From positions 1 through 9,064 of the forward strand of contig JAGGSL010000163.1 of NCBI GenBank assembly GCA_021159125.1: 9,064 nucleotides of DNA, written 5' to 3'. The notes beneath the pieces are model-generated. The model was not told the DNA's origin. It worked only from the letters and a program-made list of their open reading frames with translations, and searched no databases. This DNA comes from Thermoplasmata archaeon. GTDB lineage: Archaea; Thermoplasmatota; E2; UBA202; DSCA01. The position numbers and the translations under genes are program-made. Below, one piece after another: positions 6,958 to 9,064 of the stretch (position 1 is its first letter; each line of letters starts with the position of its first letter).

Positions 6958-6965
6958 AATAAAAA
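6958..6965 (-). promoter_or_regulatory. TATA-like/oligo-T element before argS
   Basis: The minus strand reads TTTTTATT, centred about 26 bases before the argS ATG, the position expected for a leaderless archaeal promoter. The T5 run also begins 8 bases after the stop of the upstream C25-like gene, so the same bases could end that transcript. Confidence 0.4.
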
Positions 6966-6973
6966 TGTGGCTA

Positions 6974-9064
6974 TCAATCACCGTTGTACGGCTGGTACGG
7001 ATTGAATGCGGGGTCTCCGTAGAGGGTGAACTCATGCAGACAGTGATATTTCTTGTCCAGGAATTTGCCCTCCTCGCTCATACTCTGGGGCATCTTTTCC
7101 TCTATCATCCGGTCAATTGTTTCCTCACCTGTGGTGAACGGCAGCGGCGGCGTCCACATGAAAGTGCTGTTTGCATCCTTCGGCAGGTAAAGATTCTTGG
7201 CATTTCTGAGAGCCATGCCTGTTGTATTGTCTCCGTACGCCATATCCAGAATGAAGTCCTGGGCTATGACAGCGCCAAAGTGCATGTCAGGATACTCGCC
7301 GTTCAACTTCAAATTCAGTGTGGCATTTACAAATCCTTTTGCCCCGAACCCTTTGAATATCAGCCCTGGCTCGAGGTAGCCCGGATCTGCGGTAACACGG
7401 GTAGCAGCAACCATTCCGTTTATTCCTGCATGAATGTATGCCTGTGATAGCGTATTTTGCGGCATCAGACCGTCAGTCCTGCCAACAATGCAGCTCTCCA
7501 CGAAAAGCACAGATGGATTGTACTCGGAGTTGACAATGCTTCTGACATCATATGTTCCTTTACTTGAAAGCCCGCTTCCCATGTAATAAAATCTCGACAT
7601 GGTCGTAAACGGCGGGAAGCCGCGCGCATCCATGAGTATGTCTCCTGCTTCATAAAGATAGTAAAAGCCGTGCGCGAAGGTGAATATTATGTTGCTGTTC
7701 CTCTGATTTTCCCCTCCGTGAACCACATTTTCACCGCTCATCGCCTCGAGAATGCGCGGGAATAATATGTATTTCCTTCCGACATCCTTCAGATCGCTGA
7801 AACCCTCTCTTTGTGATTCGAGCAGGAATGTATTTTTAACGTTGAATCCACTCTCCTGCAGATCGTGAGTTATGTGCAGATTTGTGAACAGACTTTCCCC
7901 TGTCGGCCATTTTGTCGGCTCATCTCCTCCGCTTATCATATTTGCCAGGGTGGTCAGCACAGGAACCTTCTGGAATTCCAGGCCGCATCCGGTCTGCACA
8001 GTTGCATTGTTCTTCCATTCCCCGAGCATTTGAATGATTTTATCATAATAAATTGTTCTCGCAATCAAAGTGCTGCAATCCTCGGAATCATAGCCTGTGA
8101 CTCTTCCAACTGCATTTTCCTGAAACGGGTAGTATGTGTATGTATCGTTTTCCACATCTCCATCTCTCGGGTCTATATCTCCCCATATATAATCGCTCGG
8201 CACTCCCCATCCCATGAGGTATGCACTATCAGGATTGTAGTAGAAGTACATGGGAATCATATTTGGATCCGCCATTATTGCAATGTAAATCGGATTTTTG
8301 ACGTAATGCTCTCTCAACTTCTCCAGATTGTCTGATGAAATGTTTGCTATTTTTGCAAGCAGGCCGTTCAATTCATCATGGACGGCAAGCGTATGCTCAT
8401 TTGAAGGCCCTATCAGCGCAGGATTGTCCCCCGGCTGGTATATGCCACCTTCTGACGACATATTTTCATTGCCAGCAAATGCAAACTCCGGCTTTGCAAA
8501 TACAATACCTTTGTGATAGGCGGTCAGATAAGGCGACATTGATGAAAGCGCTTTCATTGTCGGCGTTATTGTACTATCCAGTTTCTCCACTGTAATCGTG
8601 AGGTCATATTTTCCTTCGACAGATGCAAACCATCTTCCTATAACTGTCGCTGAATATTCCCCTGGCTTGTTGTATACTATGGTCTCATAATGAACTCTAT
8701 CTGTGATTATATCATTGTTGCTGTCAACTTCAGGTATTCCTGCCCCTGTCGCAGTATAGACATATGTATCGCCATCTGGACTTGTGACCGTCAGAAATAT
8801 TCCGTCTCCCAATTCTGTCACATTCTCGGAGTTTTCATTTATCAAATCAAGCTTTATCCTTGCATATTTGTAGTCATCGGGCACCACAAAAGTATGCGTT
8901 TTTGTAAACTGCCCTGATAGCAATGCATGAAATGATTGAGCAGGCAGTATCGCGACAGAGCTTGTTTTGTTCTCAAAATGATAGCTCACTGAGTCAAGAA
9001 CTTCTGGCTCTGTTATGTCAAGGGGATTTGCCATTGTTACATAGCCGCAGCCCCCGAATTTGTC
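6974..9064 (-). CDS. C25 (gingipain-like) cysteine peptidase-like protein, N-terminus missing
   Basis: The 696 visible codons are open to the right edge. An ATG at 9034 exists, but the ten codons before it are in frame without a stop, so it is probably internal. Numbering starts at the first visible codon. Residues about 54-160 form a beta-rich domain resembling a pre-peptidase (PPC-like) sandwich. The catalytic region follows the clan CD/C25 pattern: IYIAIMADPNMIPM (259-272), SDYIWGDIDPRDGD (290-303), NAVGRVTGYDSED (317-329), then A-H465-G as predicted catalytic His and E523-S-C525 as predicted nucleophile, followed by the Ala/Gly-rich stretch AGINGMVAATR and LYGDPAFNPY near the end. C25 enzymes are extracellular endopeptidases. 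Eight N-x-S/T sequons suit a glycosylated secreted protein. No C-terminal membrane anchor is seen; the signal peptide would lie outside the window. The gene ends in tandem stops TGA-TAG. Activity and cleavage specificity are not proven. Confidence 0.8.
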   Translation of the reverse strand, partial: DKFGGCGYVTMANPLDITEPEVLDSVSYHFENKTSSVAILPAQSFHALLSGQFTKTHTFVVPDDYKYARIKLDLINENSENVTELGDGIFLTVTSPDGDTYVYTATGAGIPEVDSNNDIITDRVHYETIVYNKPGEYSATVIGRWFASVEGKYDLTITVEKLDSTITPTMKALSSMSPYLTAYHKGIVFAKPEFAFAGNENMSSEGGIYQPGDNPALIGPSNEHTLAVHDELNGLLAKIANISSDNLEKLREHYVKNPIYIAIMADPNMIPMYFYYNPDSAYLMGWGVPSDYIWGDIDPRDGDVENDTYTYYPFQENAVGRVTGYDSEDCSTLIARTIYYDKIIQMLGEWKNNATVQTGCGLEFQKVPVLTTLANMISGGDEPTKWPTGESLFTNLHITHDLQESGFNVKNTFLLESQREGFSDLKDVGRKYILFPRILEAMSGENVVHGGENQRNSNIIFTFAHGFYYLYEAGDILMDARGFPPFTTMSRFYYMGSGLSSKGTYDVRSIVNSEYNPSVLFVESCIVGRTDGLMPQNTLSQAYIHAGINGMVAATRVTADPGYLEPGLIFKGFGAKGFVNATLNLKLNGEYPDMHFGAVIAQDFILDMAYGDNTTGMALRNAKNLYLPKDANSTFMWTPPLPFTTGEETIDRMIEEKMPQSMSEEGKFLDKKYHCLHEFTLYGDPAFNPYQPYNGD

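Noticed and set aside
6800..7447. 215-codon plus-strand frame spanning the argS start and the C25-like 3' end
   Set aside because: It crosses two confident minus-strand genes and the argS promoter; no start signal or family pattern supports it.

Overview
The window looks like chromosomal DNA of a euryarchaeon, most plausibly a member of the Thermoplasmata or a relative. The evidence is an archaeal-type AsnRS and ArgRS, several starts with no Shine-Dalgarno sequence but a TATA-like AT-rich box about 26 bases upstream (leaderless archaeal mRNAs), a UbiA prenyltransferase, and secreted C25 (gingipain-like) peptidase sequence of a kind known from protein-degrading sediment Thermoplasmata. The taxonomic placement is inference; no 16S or other marker gene is present.

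Layout. Bases 1-190 (minus) are the 5' end of a secreted protein running off the left edge, possibly a C45/phospholipase B-like hydrolase. A 93-base divergent promoter region follows. Bases 284-2658 (plus) form a tight two-gene unit: a UbiA-family prenyltransferase and, two bases later, a CrtI/amine-oxidase-type FAD oxidoreductase. Convergent to it, at 2660-3859 (minus), is a stand-alone RecB/Cas4-like PD-(D/E)XK nuclease with four cysteines placed for an iron-sulfur cluster. A 75-base divergent promoter region separates it from asnS (3935-5233, plus). asnS converges on argS (5235-6935, minus). Upstream of argS on the same strand is a large C25 cysteine peptidase-like protein (6974-9064) whose reading frame stays open to the right edge, so its true N-terminus is missing.

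The genes fall into three functional groups: translation (asnS, argS), membrane isoprenoid modification (the UbiA and FAD pair), and extracellular hydrolysis (the two edge genes). The nuclease stands alone in DNA processing, with no CRISPR array, cas genes or helicase partner here. The region is extremely compact: both convergent pairs are separated by a single base, and no gene-free stretch exceeds about 95 bases. I found no tRNA, rRNA, CRISPR array, insertion sequence or obvious repeat. I do not see a clearly novel multi-gene system; the most interesting points are the C25-like protein, the UbiA/FAD pair, the iron-sulfur nuclease, and the mixed leaderless/SD gene architecture.
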